Positions 1-10,363 of a DNA stretch of 64,000 bases are shown piece by piece; within the stretch, counting starts at the first letter, position 1, and every line of letters begins with the position of its first letter. This DNA comes from Ajuga chamaepitys. Its lineage: Eukaryota > Streptophyta > Magnoliopsida > Lamiales > Lamiaceae. A model generated the notes under the pieces. That model had not been told where the DNA came from and did no database searches. It saw only the letters and a program-made list of their open reading frames with translations. The position numbers and the translations under genes are program-made. Where the stretch lies: the NCBI GenBank assembly GCA_958295605.1, contig OY282495.1, positions 85,394,927-85,458,926 on the forward strand, written 5' to 3'.

Positions 1-332
1 GCATCTATTTTCACACTCCGGCCCGCATCCTGAGGCCCAAACGGGCCTAAAATGAATCGAGGTCAGGCCCAAATTGAAAATCATCAAGTCACGAGAAAAT
101 TTCGTGAAGAAATCGGGCCGAGAAGATAGAGAGAGAAATCACAAATTGAAAGAAGGAAAAAGGACGAGGGCAATCGCACATACTTCACATTCCAGCCCGC
201 AAATAAAGGTCCAAACAGACTCAAATCAGACCCATCAAAATCCCAAATCGAAGTTCGTCGAGTCACAAACAAAAGTCATGAAGGGGTCGGGTTGAAAAGA
301 CGAGAGGAAGGGGTTCAAAACGACGATGGAAG
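1..332. other. Purine-rich leader of LINE remnant, no gene recognised
   Basis: No convincing coding sequence. The stretch is rich in GA runs and in GGCCC/GGGCC words, and leads without a clear boundary into the RNase H-like reading frame that follows. It may be an internal part of the LINE or unrelated flanking DNA; no 5' junction or target-site duplication could be found. Confidence 0.4.
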
Positions 333-965
333 ATGAACGCGCGAAGAAGGGCTGAACCGCACCTACCGGACCAGCAGTGGTCCCAGCAGTGTATAGCTGC
401 TGTTTGTAGGTTGGCGAAGGAGTATAGTGAGGAGAATGGGAATCCAATCAAGGAAAGTCGCAAACAAAGGAAGGAGAAGTGGCAATTACCACCAGATGGA
501 TTTCATAAAATTAAATCTAATGTATCAGTGGTGGAGGAAAGTGGTACAGGTTTGGGAGGTGCAATTCGATATGATAGAGGGAGGATAATCCAGTGCTTTG
601 CTGTTCAGATTGAGAATGAATATCCGATCGACGTAGGCGAGGCCATAGCAATGAGGGAAGCTGTTTAATTAGCTTTGGCCATGAAAGTGGATAAAGTGAT
701 GTTGGAGACTGATTCTATGAAGCTGTTCCATGCTCTAAACAAGCCTGATGAAGATTTCACTTATTTTGGCAACGTAGTATCTAATATTGTTAGTATTTGC
801 TCTCGTTTTTCTGATTTTTCTGTTAGATGGGCCAGCCGATCGATGAACTCTGTTGCTCATGGGCTGGCTAGATTTGCTTTTGATTCTAGTTGCTCTAGTT
901 TCTACCGGGATGATCTTCCTAGTCATATCCGAGACATTATGTTTTCTGAGGCTGCGGCCGAGTAA
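333..965 (+). pseudogene. LINE-derived RNase H-like domain (RVT_3 type) with one in-frame stop
   Basis: The frame encodes a plant RNase H-like domain of the kind at the C-terminus of plant L1-type LINE polyproteins. Visible landmarks in order are WQLPPDGFHKIKSN, a GLGGAIRYDRG strand, DVGEAIAMREAV, then VMLETDSMKLFHAL and a C-terminal SVAHGLARFA. A TAA at 666-668 interrupts the helix after REAV, where the family usually continues with a polar residue and LAL; a C-to-T change of a Gln codon would explain it. The same frame stays open on both sides of the stop to a terminal TAA. No reverse transcriptase or endonuclease precedes it. I read it as the 3' end of a 5'-truncated LINE, not a host gene. 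Confidence 0.7.
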
Positions 966-999
966 TATATTATTGGTGTTTCCTAAAAAAAAAAAAAAA
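333..999 (+). mobile_element. 3' remnant of a non-LTR retrotransposon (LINE) ending in poly(A)
   Basis: The RNase H-like frame is followed within about 20 bases by an uninterrupted run of about 15 A at 985-999, as expected for the 3' end of a LINE inserted by target-primed reverse transcription. The 5' limit is unknown, so the start given is simply that of the recognisable coding part. Confidence 0.6.
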
Positions 1000-1000
1000 C

Positions 1001-1580
1001 TATTACAAAGATAAAATAAGTGAAAATAAAAGAAGATATTAACATAAGATAGAATGAACCAAAAGATTGAGTTGATGATCTTGATCTTCAACCCCCTTCC
1101 AATTCCTTGCTTCTAATGGTGAATAGTGGTTGAAGGTATGTGTAAAGTGGGTGATAGGTTAGGTCAAATTCGAATTGGACCTTATATATAGAGAGAAGAA
1201 AGTGTTGGGCTAAAAAAATGGGTCAAAAACGTGTTTTAGGATAAAAAAAAAAAAAAAAAAAAGGATACCCGATCGCGGCCGCGAAGCTGAGTCGTGACCG
1301 CTAACCATAACTTTTGGCTCTGGTTTTCGCTGGATTGGTCGCGGGTGCGACTTCTTAATCAAAACTCCTCTTTCATCCTTGACTCGTTCTTTATTTCGAA
1401 CTTCTTCGAGACTTGTTCATGGTCTTATGTTTCCTGTATTATCCTAAAATGAGCTCAAACACATTAATTGGTCCAATAATACAAATATGAACAATACACG
1501 GTTGAATATGCATGCAAATGTCATTAAAACGACACTTAATTCGACCTAAAATGCATGCATGAACACATGTACCAACGTAA
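1001..1580 (-). repeat. Probable LTR-like remnant of a Gypsy element
   Basis: On the minus strand this stretch lies directly downstream of a Gypsy integrase C-terminal remnant. It has a TATA-like CTATATATAAGG near 1180-1192, an A-run at 1241-1261, and GC-rich palindromic words (CGCGGCCGCG near 1274) of the kind also seen in the solo LTR at 14.4-15.7 kb. I infer a decayed 3' LTR. Its exact ends were not found; the LINE tail abuts the left side. Confidence 0.4.
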
Positions 1581-1594
1581 CATATTTCAAAATA

Positions 1595-1835
1595 TCACTT
1601 TATTGCTCCATTTGTGTAGACGTCCTTCACAACATAAGGGTCATTCCATCCCGGTGTGTAGTAACAACAAGCCTCCTTACTAATTGCATCAAATCACCAA
1701 CTTGAAACGTACATGACTGTATTTTCTTGTTGAATGCTCTAGAAAGACTGGCTTGATAATATTTGGACCTTTAGTGTGCCTCCAACTTCTTCTCGTCGAG
1801 GGCCTCCAAATCTTCAAGGAGTGAACTTACATTAT
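1595..1835 (-). pseudogene. Gypsy (Ty3-like) integrase C-terminal remnant
   Basis: Read on the minus strand in more than one frame, this stretch gives LDEKKLEA, then SLSRAFNKK, FQVGDL, and finally WNDPYVVKDVYTNGAIK. These match in order the C-terminal part of plant Gypsy integrases (the GD-V/L core, then a W-x-GPYVV-x-VYxNGAYK strand). Frameshifts and a stop show that it is dead. It fixes the orientation of the surrounding Gypsy debris as minus. Confidence 0.6.
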
Positions 1836-1844
1836 CCTCCTCAA

Positions 1845-2264
1845 TCAACCCTTCTTGTATGGTAATCTGTAGATAAAAAATTTGTTTCTCCTAAGAGAAT
1901 ACTGTTTCAACACCTTCTTCAAGTTCGAGTGGGGCCTTTTAGCATTTTCCTCTTCTATACGTTCATCTTCACACAAAATGGTATGATTTGTTGAAGCAAC
2001 ATCCTCATCTACCTCTTCAAACTTCCTAAAATCCACATGTGCTCTCATTTTACCATTATTTCGCCTTATTTGGATTGTGTGCATGACACCAGCTCTCTCA
2101 TTGATGTAGCCACCTCTGGCTAGCTGCATAATTTTCCTTCTTAAATTTTCTTCAACGCTTGGAGGAGTACGGTGGACATCACCACTTATGTGGTACAATG
2201 AGCCCACACTCTCTCTATCATCTTCTTTATCATCTTGAGTTTGAGTAATAATAATGGTTTGCAC
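1845..2264 (-). pseudogene. Unidentified 139-codon frame in retroelement debris
   Basis: An open minus-strand frame lies between the Gypsy integrase remnant and a Copia gag remnant. It contains RRNNGKMRAHVDFRKFEEV, which faintly recalls the start of a Gypsy reverse transcriptase (NGK-R-CVDFR-LN), but what follows does not continue that domain. The protein is charged, with no membrane segment. I do not recognise it; it is most likely part of the same dead retroelement. Confidence 0.25.
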
Positions 2265-2560
2265 TTAGCTTTAAGGACTCCTCAACATGATACTATCAAT
2301 ATAGTATGTTGCTTCATGCAAGATGGAATCAAACTCTGAAGCATTCGAGTAAATGGAGACTTGATCGCCTTATTTCTTTTACTTCTTTAGAGAGGGCCAA
2401 GTCTATCAAAGACAAAGACTCTCCAAGTCTTCCTTCCATGATCATCAACTTCATCACTTGTTGACAAGACTTCTTCTTCGATAATATAATTGCTTTATCC
2501 TCTTTTGATGGCGATATGGATAGGATTTTTCGATATGAATCTCACGTCTATTTTGGTGGT

Positions 2561-3240
2561 CTAGATAGCATAGAAAATCTTCTTAAGCATCTTTTGCATA
2601 GCAGCAAGTCCATGTTCTTGATGGTCAACAGTTGTGGTAGGCTTCTCTAATGTCGAATTGTGGATCAAATATGTCCTTAACTTCTTTTGATGATTCATGT
2701 TCATCTCATAGGTTTGAAGAATGCTCATGAGTGTAATGAGCTCCATAGGCAGTGTTGTGAGATTCTCAACGACCGAGATCTCGACATAAAATTGATCCGA
2801 AAGAGATCGAATATCCTTCGAAAATAGATTTTTGTCGCTTATGGGGTCACCCAAATATGAGGCCTCATTTGCAATATCGAGTATCTTGTTGAAGTAGGCT
2901 TGAATTGTCTCGTTTTCTTCCATTCGAAGATTTTCAAATCGATTTGTGACTATACAAAGCCTTGACTCCCGAATGCTATCATTCACTTCGTAGTGCCGTT
3001 GAAGAATATCTCAAGCTTCCTTGGCAAATTACACGGTTTGATAAACTTGAACATATTCATATCAACCACAAGGGTAATAGCAGAGAGCTCTCTCATTATA
3101 GTTAGTTGCATCGACTTCATATCTTGTCCATTGAGCTTCAGGCTTCCGAATCCTCTCAACATCTTCATCAGTGATCATGGAACCTTCTGGCCTTCAACAA
3201 CAACCCTCCAAGCCGTCACATCAATTGACTTGATATGAGA
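2561..3240 (-). pseudogene. Copia gag remnant (UBN2-like)
   Basis: Two minus-strand frames, 2983-3168 and 2561-2986, together resemble the gag of plant Copia elements. The key stretch is RFENLRMEENETIQAYFNKI, followed by DIANEASYLGDPISD and then a region ending MSILQTYEMNM. This matches the family pattern of a low-complexity acidic turn, a LDIAN helix and a final LLTFEM-like helix. No zinc knuckle, protease or pol follows in frame. Frame breaks at about 2985 and beyond 3170 show that it is inactive. The primer-site-like sequence at 3361-3374 lies upstream in the same orientation. Confidence 0.65.
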
Positions 3241-3360
3241 CCTAAGGTGGATTTTCCAATAGTCATAATTGGATTTTTTTTAGTACCGGTAGTCTCGTCA
3301 CATTAGCAGTATCCATGTTGGGCAACTCACTATCAGGGTCACGCTTAGTGTGTCAAGCGA

Positions 3361-3374
3361 TGGCTCTAGTGCCA
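3361..3374 (-). promoter_or_regulatory. Primer-binding-site-like sequence of the Copia remnant
   Basis: On the minus strand the sequence is TGGCACTAGAGCCA, which differs at three positions from TGGTATCAGAGCCA, the usual initiator Met-tRNA primer site of plant Copia elements. It is preceded by TTTCA, as an LTR end would be. This suggests LTR sequence to its right, up to the ATT microsatellite. Confidence 0.45.
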
Positions 3375-3585
3375 ATTGAAAGAGTGAGTCACTTCGTAAA
3401 ACACTGAGGTTGGGTATGAGGTTTACTCAACCTTGAGTCTAAACACATCGAAAAATTAAATAACAATCGTTATAAAAAATCTCCACAAGTGTTATATTTA
3501 ACGTGTAGATGCCTTGAGGCAAAACAATTCACTAAACTTCAGTGAATTACAAAAAGATTCAGAATGTGAATCGAGACAGACTTTC

Positions 3586-3589
<4 letters not shown>

Positions 3590-3626
<37 letters not shown>

Positions 3627-3675
3627 CATTATTATTATTATTATTATTACTACTACTACTTTATCTTTAAAAAAA
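3590..3675 (+). repeat. (ATT)n microsatellite with adjoining (ACT)n and poly(A)
   Basis: A near-perfect run of ATT triplets, interrupted once by ATC, passes into a short ACT run and a 15-base A tract. The open frame across it encodes only poly-isoleucine and is not a gene. Confidence 0.95.
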
Positions 3676-3987
3676 AAAAAAAAAATTAAAGTGGTTGGTA
3701 GTTGTTACTTGGGCTTTGACAACTTTAATTGGTACTGCAACGTGGGACATAATTTTGGGCTTTATTATTGGATACCTAATGGGTTTTTGTCAGGCTTTTT
3801 CTGTTTGGCAAATTTTAGGACTAAATGTGAGTAGTTTTCAATTTATGGGACACTATTGGAGAAGTAAATCTTTTGGGACCTTTAGTGAAAATCATATACT
3901 AATACTATATACATGATGAACAAGATTTATTTGAACATTTTGTTAGAAAATACTATACGATTTGAAATATACAATTTGAAAATATAA

Positions 3988-4794
3988 GGGTCAATTGCAA
4001 AATAATTCACCAACTTTGCCTTCATTTTCATTTACAACGTGAACTAAAATAATTTGCAGAATAATTCATCAATTTAATATTTTTTTACAAATTGGTTCAA
4101 CGGAGTTAAAATTGGGCTCCAATTGCAAGTTGGTCTAATTAGTGATATGAAAAATAAGTATAAAAGTAAAAAAAAACTTACAGAAGAAGGGAAAATGGAC
4201 GGTGTCGAGAGCTATGATGGAGAGGGATTTCTACGTTTCCCCACAACAGTGTGAGGATAAGTTCAATGATTTTCGTAAGAGGTATAAGAGGGCTAATGAC
4301 ACATCGTGAAACAATCCAATTGTGTTGTAAATTTTAATTGACAGATATGATGGATACTATTTTATTTATTTTTGTAGGATACCCTTTCATGCTGCACTTG
4401 TAAACTTTAGTTCGACACAAATTTAATGAATCATTTTGCAAAGTTTTTATAGTTCATGTGGTAAATAAAAATGAAGATAGAATTAGTGAATTATTTTACA
4501 ATTAATCCAAGAGTGAGTCTTGTGTGTGAACGGTCACACGTGTGACGGAATACATTTTTACAGAAAACATTGATACTTTTACAGGAAAAAGTGATACTTT
4601 TACTACGGTGATACTTTTACAGATAAAGGTGATATTTTTCCTATAAAATTAAAAAGTAATACTTGTTTTTTTTTTCAAAAAATGTGATACTTTTACAGAT
4701 AAATGTGATATTTTTATCATAAAAAGTGATACTTTTTTTCGTCACATCGTACGACGGCCGTGTGACGATCACATACAAGTTTTGTTCATAATCC
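3988..4794. mobile_element. Long-TIR MITE (element A), split by a second MITE
   Basis: The left end at 3988 begins GGGTCAATTGCAAAATAATT. The reverse complement of the right end begins GGATTAATTGTAAAATAATT, and the match continues for about 80 bases. A second MITE sits at 4511-4788 with its own duplication (TAATCCAA, 4503-4510 and 4789-4796) inside the right terminus. Once that is accounted for, element A is flanked by AAATATAA at 3980-3987 and 4795-4802, a perfect 8-bp target-site duplication. No coding capacity. The superfamily is uncertain: 8 bp fits hAT or some Mutator-like elements, and the long TIR favours the latter. Confidence 0.8.
4511..4788. mobile_element. MITE (element B, copy 1) with internal GATACTTTTAC repeats
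   Basis: A 278-bp element with termini CTTGTGTGTGAACGGTCACAC and, inverted, CTTGTATGTGATCGTCACAC, flanked by the 8-bp duplication TAATCCAA. The interior is built from degenerate repeats of TGATACTTTTACAG. A second copy lies at 6028-6297. It is inserted in the right terminus of element A and is therefore younger than A. Confidence 0.85.
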
Positions 4795-5137
4795 AAATAT
4801 AACTAGCGAGGTGTGAGATAAAAATGGTGGGTGAAAACAAACCTATCAATGGGCCAGCTTTCTCCAGGGAGTATTTGGGCTGGGCCTCTCAGAAAACCTT
4901 AGACCAATTTCACCAAATCCAGTTAGATGTCGGATTTGGATTTGAATCTCTCCCACTCATAGAGGTTGAAATTTTAGATTACTCTCTCATAGCACATACT
5001 AAACAATGGAATACTTCGAGAATTGATCGTAGCTCAATTGATATATCTTGTAACCTAATAATTGACAAAAGGATTCACACCCACAAATTCCATATATAAA
5101 ACGAATTTAATACGAATTCGAGTTTCAACTAGTTTGT

Positions 5138-5531
5138 TGCACTCTGAATTTTGAGTCCTTTTTTTTTCTTTTTCGTTTTTAACCTAAACTATGTGTTGTA
5201 TCAGATAACAATTTATACTCCACTCCGACAAAGAATTTCGGCATGAAAAATAAAAAAAATATATTTAAAAATTATAAAAAATCTTTTAATACAATTTAAA
5301 AAAAAATATCAATTTTTAGAATTTTATAAAAATATTCAACTTTTATGAACAATATTTTTTTTCAAAATTATATTTTCAGTTGATTTTGTGATATTATAAA
5401 TGAATTTTATGATTTTTAAATATTTTTTTATTTTCTCGCAGGAATTCGTTATTAGAGCGAATTGCAGATTGTTATCTAATACAATACATAATTTAAATTA
5501 AAATGAAAAAGACTTGAACTTTAGGGTGCAA
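5138..5531. mobile_element. Long inverted-repeat element (MITE-like)
   Basis: The left arm, starting at TGCACTCTGAATTTTGAGTC, matches the reverse complement of the right arm, starting at TGCACCCTAAAGTTCAAGTC, for roughly 140 bases. The match includes TTGTATCAGATAACAAT on the left against TTGTATTAGATAACAAT on the right. The centre is AT-rich and non-coding. No clear target-site duplication was found. Confidence 0.65.
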
Positions 5532-5806
5532 ATTAATATTAATTCTTCGTATAATTATTAAGTTTTGACTTCTGATATTATATTAAGTTTGACTTGTAAT
5601 ATTCCATTGTAGTCTCGGCTCAAGGATATTCTATTTTGACATGAATTGTAATAATATCCCTATATAATTTAATTTGCATGTTCCTAGAATGCCTGACAAA
5701 TTAAATGCTAATAACAAGACAGTAACCAATAATAGTTTACTGTAACTGACATCCGATAATTAATTTCTGAAATACTTTTAAAAAAATTATTTGATACTAT
5801 TAAATA

Positions 5807-6001
5807 CTACCTTCGTTTTAATTAAATTTGCACACTTGTCTTATCAGTCTGTCTCACTTAACTTTGTACAACGATAAAATAGAAACTAATTCTCACAATC
5901 TTCACCCTCAAACCTTTAAAAAGTCAAAGGAAAAATAAAATATATTTTTTCTTAACATTCGTGTCCGATCAACTCTGTAAATTTAACATGAACGGAGGGA
6001 G
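5807..6001. mobile_element. Stowaway-like MITE
   Basis: Ends are CTACCTTCG on the left and CGGAGGGAG on the right, flanked by TA on both sides (5805-5806 and 6002-6003), as in Tc1/Mariner-derived Stowaway elements. The interior is non-coding. Confidence 0.75.
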
Positions 6002-6027
6002 TATGTTCTATAAATGCCTCGAAATTT

Positions 6028-6297
6028 TGAGCGAGTCTTGTGTGTGAACGATCACACGTATGACGGAATACACTTTTACATAATACATTGATACTTTTAC
6101 AGGAAAAAGTAATACTTTTACTACATTGATACTTTTACAGATAAAGATGATACTTTTGCTACAAAAAGTGATATTTGTTTTTGTTAAAAAAATATGATAC
6201 TTTTACAGATAAACGTGATACTTTTATCACAAAAAATGATATTTTTTCCCATCACATCGTGTGACGATCGCGTGACGGTCACATACGAGCTTTTGCC
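6028..6297. mobile_element. MITE (element B, copy 2)
   Basis: A second copy of the element at 4511-4788, with the same inverted termini (CTTGTGTGTGAACGATCAC / CTCGTATGTGACCGTCAC) and the same internal TGATACTTTTACAG repeats. It is flanked by the 8-bp duplication CGAAATTT at 6020-6027 and 6298-6305. This confirms both the element limits and an 8-bp target duplication for the family. Confidence 0.85.
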
Positions 6298-6499
6298 CGA
6301 AATTTGATGAGATGCTGGAGAGTCGAGAAGTTATTTCTCCACATGCCATGAACAACGGGTATGGACATTAATTCACCACCAAACAATTTGTCGAAAAATT
6401 GACACTGTTCTGTTGTTGTAATGTCACATTCGATAAATGCATTTTCCAGAACTTTCTATTTTCTGTTGGTTTTTATAATTTTTATAGTATAAAATAATA

Positions 6500-6688
6500 C
6501 TATCTTCGTCCCGTTCTAACTTTCCTATTTTCTTTTTTGATTTGTCCCAATTTAACTTGTCAACCCATAAACGACAAAATTCTCTCAACAATCTCCACCC
6601 TAAAAAAAGGCAAAGATTCCACAAAATCTATTTTTTCTTAACTTCCGTGCCCCGTCAAAGTAGGAAAGTTAGGCCGGGACGGAGGGAG
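6500..6688. mobile_element. Stowaway-like MITE
   Basis: Ends CTATCTTCGTCCC and GGGACGGAGGGAG, inverted, with TA on each side. The sub-terminal TTTCTTTTTTGATTTGTCCCAA is shared with the copies at 24.0 and 56.7 kb, so these three form one subfamily. Confidence 0.85.
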
Positions 6689-6689
6689 T

Positions 6690-7668
6690 ATTATTAACAT
6701 GTCTACCATTTAATTTAATTTTTTTTCTCCTAACTTAAGAATAAAGCAAAAACACTTCCCTTCTCTCTCAAAAATGACTCGAACTCAAAACAAAAAATCT
6801 AAACAATAAATGCTCTGTCACTTGAGTTATCCAACTTCGTGAATCGATCATTTAATTTGGTCATGCATGAAGCAGTTAGTATGACATTATAAATACCCTA
6901 GAGACGTGCCTTGAAGGTGAGGCAACGGGGCATGTGCCAGCTTATATTTTAACATATCTTCTTGGCTACTTATATTTTATTTTTAAAAAAATAGCAAAAT
7001 CTACTGCTTTGTCATTTCTCTATCCACGTGGACTACAAATAGTTTCCGTTGTATTAAATCCATCAAGAACTGCCAAGAGAAAAAAAATATTACTCATGAA
7101 ATTCCACTCAAAAGAAAAACATTAATAATAATAATAATAATAATCAAAATTTGTTCTGTTGGGCACTGATGGACCGTAGAGCCTTGATTTCCGTATTAGC
7201 TAGTTAAATATAACGTTTTGGGTTGGGTCTGCATGAATTTGTTTTTGAACTTTCTTCAGAAATTCTTCCTATCAATGAATATTTATCTCTTTTTTATATA
7301 TGAAAATAATCATTCCCTTATACATTTAGTGTAGAATTTGTTTGACTATACCAATAATTATGGACATGAATATTTCCTTATATATTCGAGGTAGGATTTG
7401 TTTACTTATACCCATAATCTTCTGGTTCAAGCAGTAGGTGACTCTAGGACCAAACCTAGTCATGTGTCGAAGTTCTAAAATAACCCCTGATTTTATATTT
7501 TTCTTCAATGTACAAACTCAAAAAAGAAAAGTTAAAACATTTATATTAATCAAAACACTTGTATAAATGTACGTATAAAAAATTGAATGCCAACCAAGTT
7601 GACAATAATTATTGAATACAACTCGTCTCACAATTTTTAACGCAAAAATATTAATCAAGTCGGTGTAC

Positions 7669-7749
<81 letters not shown>

Positions 7750-7977
7750 GTTGTTCACTAGTATTCTTTCACAACTACCTTAAAAGATACTAATTGAGAA
7801 AAGAAAAAAGAAAACAATTGTTCAATATTAATTATTCACAAATGTTTGAAAGTGCTACAATTTTAAAAGGAAAAGAAAAACACAACTACTTTTAATGGCA
7901 CAATTAAAAAAGAAAAAAGAAGTCCAAAATCAGGTCCACTATGTTGACGGCGCTGTCCTAGCTGAAAAAGGATCTAA
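6690..7977. other. AT-rich intergenic DNA without a recognisable gene
   Basis: Only repeats are seen here. AAT runs lie at 7123-7143 and 7672-7749, and a direct duplication of about 60 bases lies near 7322-7425 (TAGAATTTGTTTGACTATAC against TAGGATTTGTTTACTTATAC). Open frames in this stretch are short, lysine-rich and unlike known proteins. Confidence 0.6.
7672..7749 (+). repeat. (AAT)n microsatellite
   Basis: About 25 uninterrupted AAT triplets; likely to be polymorphic in length. Confidence 0.97.
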
Positions 7978-7982
7978 AAGAT

Positions 7983-9305
7983 AAAACACAAATAATATTC
8001 TCTTACATTTATTTTAAAGTATAATATATCAAATTACTCTTTTTTATGGTCTTAATTTGACATCTATCTTGCATATTCTGAAATAACTAGTATCACCCTG
8101 TGCAATGCACTGTTTCCATATTTAACAATATATAATAAGAGTTGATATATTTATATTGTTATAATATAGTGAAAATTATAATCAACATATAAAAGTAACG
8201 GAAAAAATATGTCTATTACTTATAGACGTTTTCATTATTATATTAAGTAAGATAATAATAATCTATATACGAAGATAATTTTTTATTGATGAACAACGAT
8301 ACTTGAGTATCATGCAAGTGACGTATTATAATAAAATAGAATGGATGAGTTGGTAAACATGACCATGATTATGATTATACTTTTATAATTTTATAGAAAA
8401 TATTGGAACTACAAATTCTTTTAGGGGATGGGACTACAAAATTATACACGATATGTTTACCAATGATCCCATACATTGACTATTGCAGGTACAAAGTACC
8501 ACAAAGATTAATTTCACATCCTGCAGGAATTAACGACCTAATTACCGTCGATTTCAATCAAGAAAGAATTAAATTGCGGAAAAGATTACATAAGATATGA
8601 ATTCTGACTAATTTTTTAAGTTTGTGAGAGTATCTCCTTTTATAGATATTGTTAGTAATTATGGAATGTGGGGAGTTACAATTGTATCGAAGATAATGTT
8701 ATTTTAGGCAAATATATGGCCATTTGACACGAATTACACTGTTGTCAAACGATAATGTCCAAAAGTAATATTTTCTAGACACGACAAAGGAGCTTGGGCG
8801 GAAAATTTTAGAATTTCTAATTTGGGACGGTTTTGCTTTTATATATAAGAAGATTAAGTAACTTTAAAAGAACAATTGTTTGCCGACTGTCTAAGATTTG
8901 TGTATATAGTATGACTTCGATTATTTCTATTGAGTTTGAGTTGCAGATATATACAAATTAATTAAATATGTTTAAAAATATTTTTTATTACTATTCATTA
9001 CATTTTTTTAAAAAAAATACTCATCTTAATCTATTTTTGAAAATCTTCATTTTATTCTATAAACAAATCCATATGATTTCATCTATACTAATTTTTTATA
9101 ATCAATAATTTCTCAGTTTCTAATATTAGAGGTTTTTTCATGAAGAGCAAAAAATAGTGAATGTATGAATCGGCTCAAGGCGGCAACTTTTCAACTGCAT
9201 GTGCCCGCGTAAGGAATTGAACATTTTAGATTTCTTTTGTCCTTTTGCAGCTCTCCGATCCCTCTCCCCCACTTCTAATTTGTTTAAAAATTTTATCGAC
9301 ACTCA
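7983..9305 (+). mobile_element. Older Helitron-related copy, split by another Helitron
   Basis: Two blocks, 7983-8086 and about 8854-9305, align in order with the interior of the Helitron at 9378-10363. Shared landmarks are AGTATAATATATCAAATT, TTGACATCTA and ATTTGTGTATATAGTATGA. The gap between the blocks is exactly the minus-strand Helitron at 8087-8853. The 5' end and the CTRR 3' end of this copy were not recognised, so it is probably truncated. Confidence 0.6.
8087..8853 (-). mobile_element. Non-autonomous Helitron
   Basis: On the minus strand the element starts TCTTCTTATATATAAAAGC. It ends with a short hairpin (CAGTGCA-TTGCACAG) about 10 bases before CTAG, and sits between A and T, the Helitron target. 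It interrupts a copy of a related Helitron family. It carries no Rep/helicase. A 65-codon plus-strand frame inside (8403-8600) is not recognisable and I do not call it a gene. Confidence 0.7.
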
Positions 9306-9377
9306 GAGACAAATAATTTTTTTGTTATTAAATTTTATTTTACTTACAATAGATAAAAATCTTTAATCTAATATCAA

Positions 9378-10363
9378 TCTTACTATATAATAAAAGAGAA
9401 CACTCTATAAGAGGGAGCTAAGAACATTTTTTCGCCTATTTTACCTATTAAAAGTTAGGTATTTAATCATTACTAATGTAGTAATATAGATGTGTATACA
9501 GTAGAAAATGAGTTTTAATTTTGGATTTTTTTGTTAGTTTACACTTTTTACACATTAAAAACATTTTTTACAAAAACTAAACACAAACAATATTCAGTTA
9601 TATTTTGTTTATAGTATAATATATCAAATTTTTTTTTACAGTCTCTAAATTGACATCTACTCAAATATTTTAAAATAACATTAGAAAAAATACAACTGTT
9701 CATCGATTATTTATGTTAGATTTGTGTATGTAATATGAGTTCGATTATTTGTAAACTAATCAAACATTTAAAAATTATTTTTTTCATTAATATTTATTAC
9801 CTATTTTCAAAAAATACTCAATTTAATTTATTTTTGAAATCTTAACTTTACTTAAAAAAATCCATATAATTTTATCTATACTAGTTTAGTTTGCTAATTT
9901 TATAAAATCAACAATTTTTTCAGTTCCGATATTAGAGGTGTTTTAAGAATAACAAAAAAAATAGTGGATGAACAACATGCACCTACATAAAGGAAATTTT
10001 TTTATATATATATTTGTTTCGATTTTTTGCAGCTCTCTCTCTCTCTCTCACTTACTTTTGAATTTGGTTAAAATATTCTCCAATATCTAGGCATGAATAC
10101 TGCTATTTCTTTAACTCCCAGTTGATAAATCAAAGAATCACTTCTCAATATTTAATTGATATCAATATTGAATATCTTAATATAGAATATCAAAATTAAA
10201 ATAAACAATAGTTTTTATTTTTTGTTGGGGCTTGAAATTGAATATCTATTATGGGTTAATATATTTTTATTAAATTCGAATTTTAAATAAAAATAAATTA
10301 AATATATTTTATAATAAAATAAATATAATTCAAATCGTACATGGCACGAAGTAAAAATTCTAG
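9378..10363 (+). mobile_element. Non-autonomous Helitron
   Basis: It starts TCTTACTATATAATAAAAGAG and ends with a small imperfect hairpin (TCGTAC-AT-GGCACGA), then GTAAAAATTCTAG, and is inserted between A (9377) and T (10364). This is the canonical 5'-TC...CTAG-3' Helitron structure. It is 986 bp with no coding capacity, and its interior repeats most of the sequence at 7983-9305. Confidence 0.75.

Noticed and set aside
3514..3834. 106-codon open frame over the ATT run
   Set aside because: It is mostly poly-isoleucine from a microsatellite, with no domain and no conserved start.
4824..5099. 91-codon plus-strand frame between two MITEs
   Set aside because: No recognisable family, no promoter or splice support; in a MITE cluster it is more likely chance.
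8403..8600. 65-codon frame inside the minus-strand Helitron, possibly a captured gene
   Set aside because: Neither strand gives a recognisable Rep, helicase, RPA or host-gene motif.
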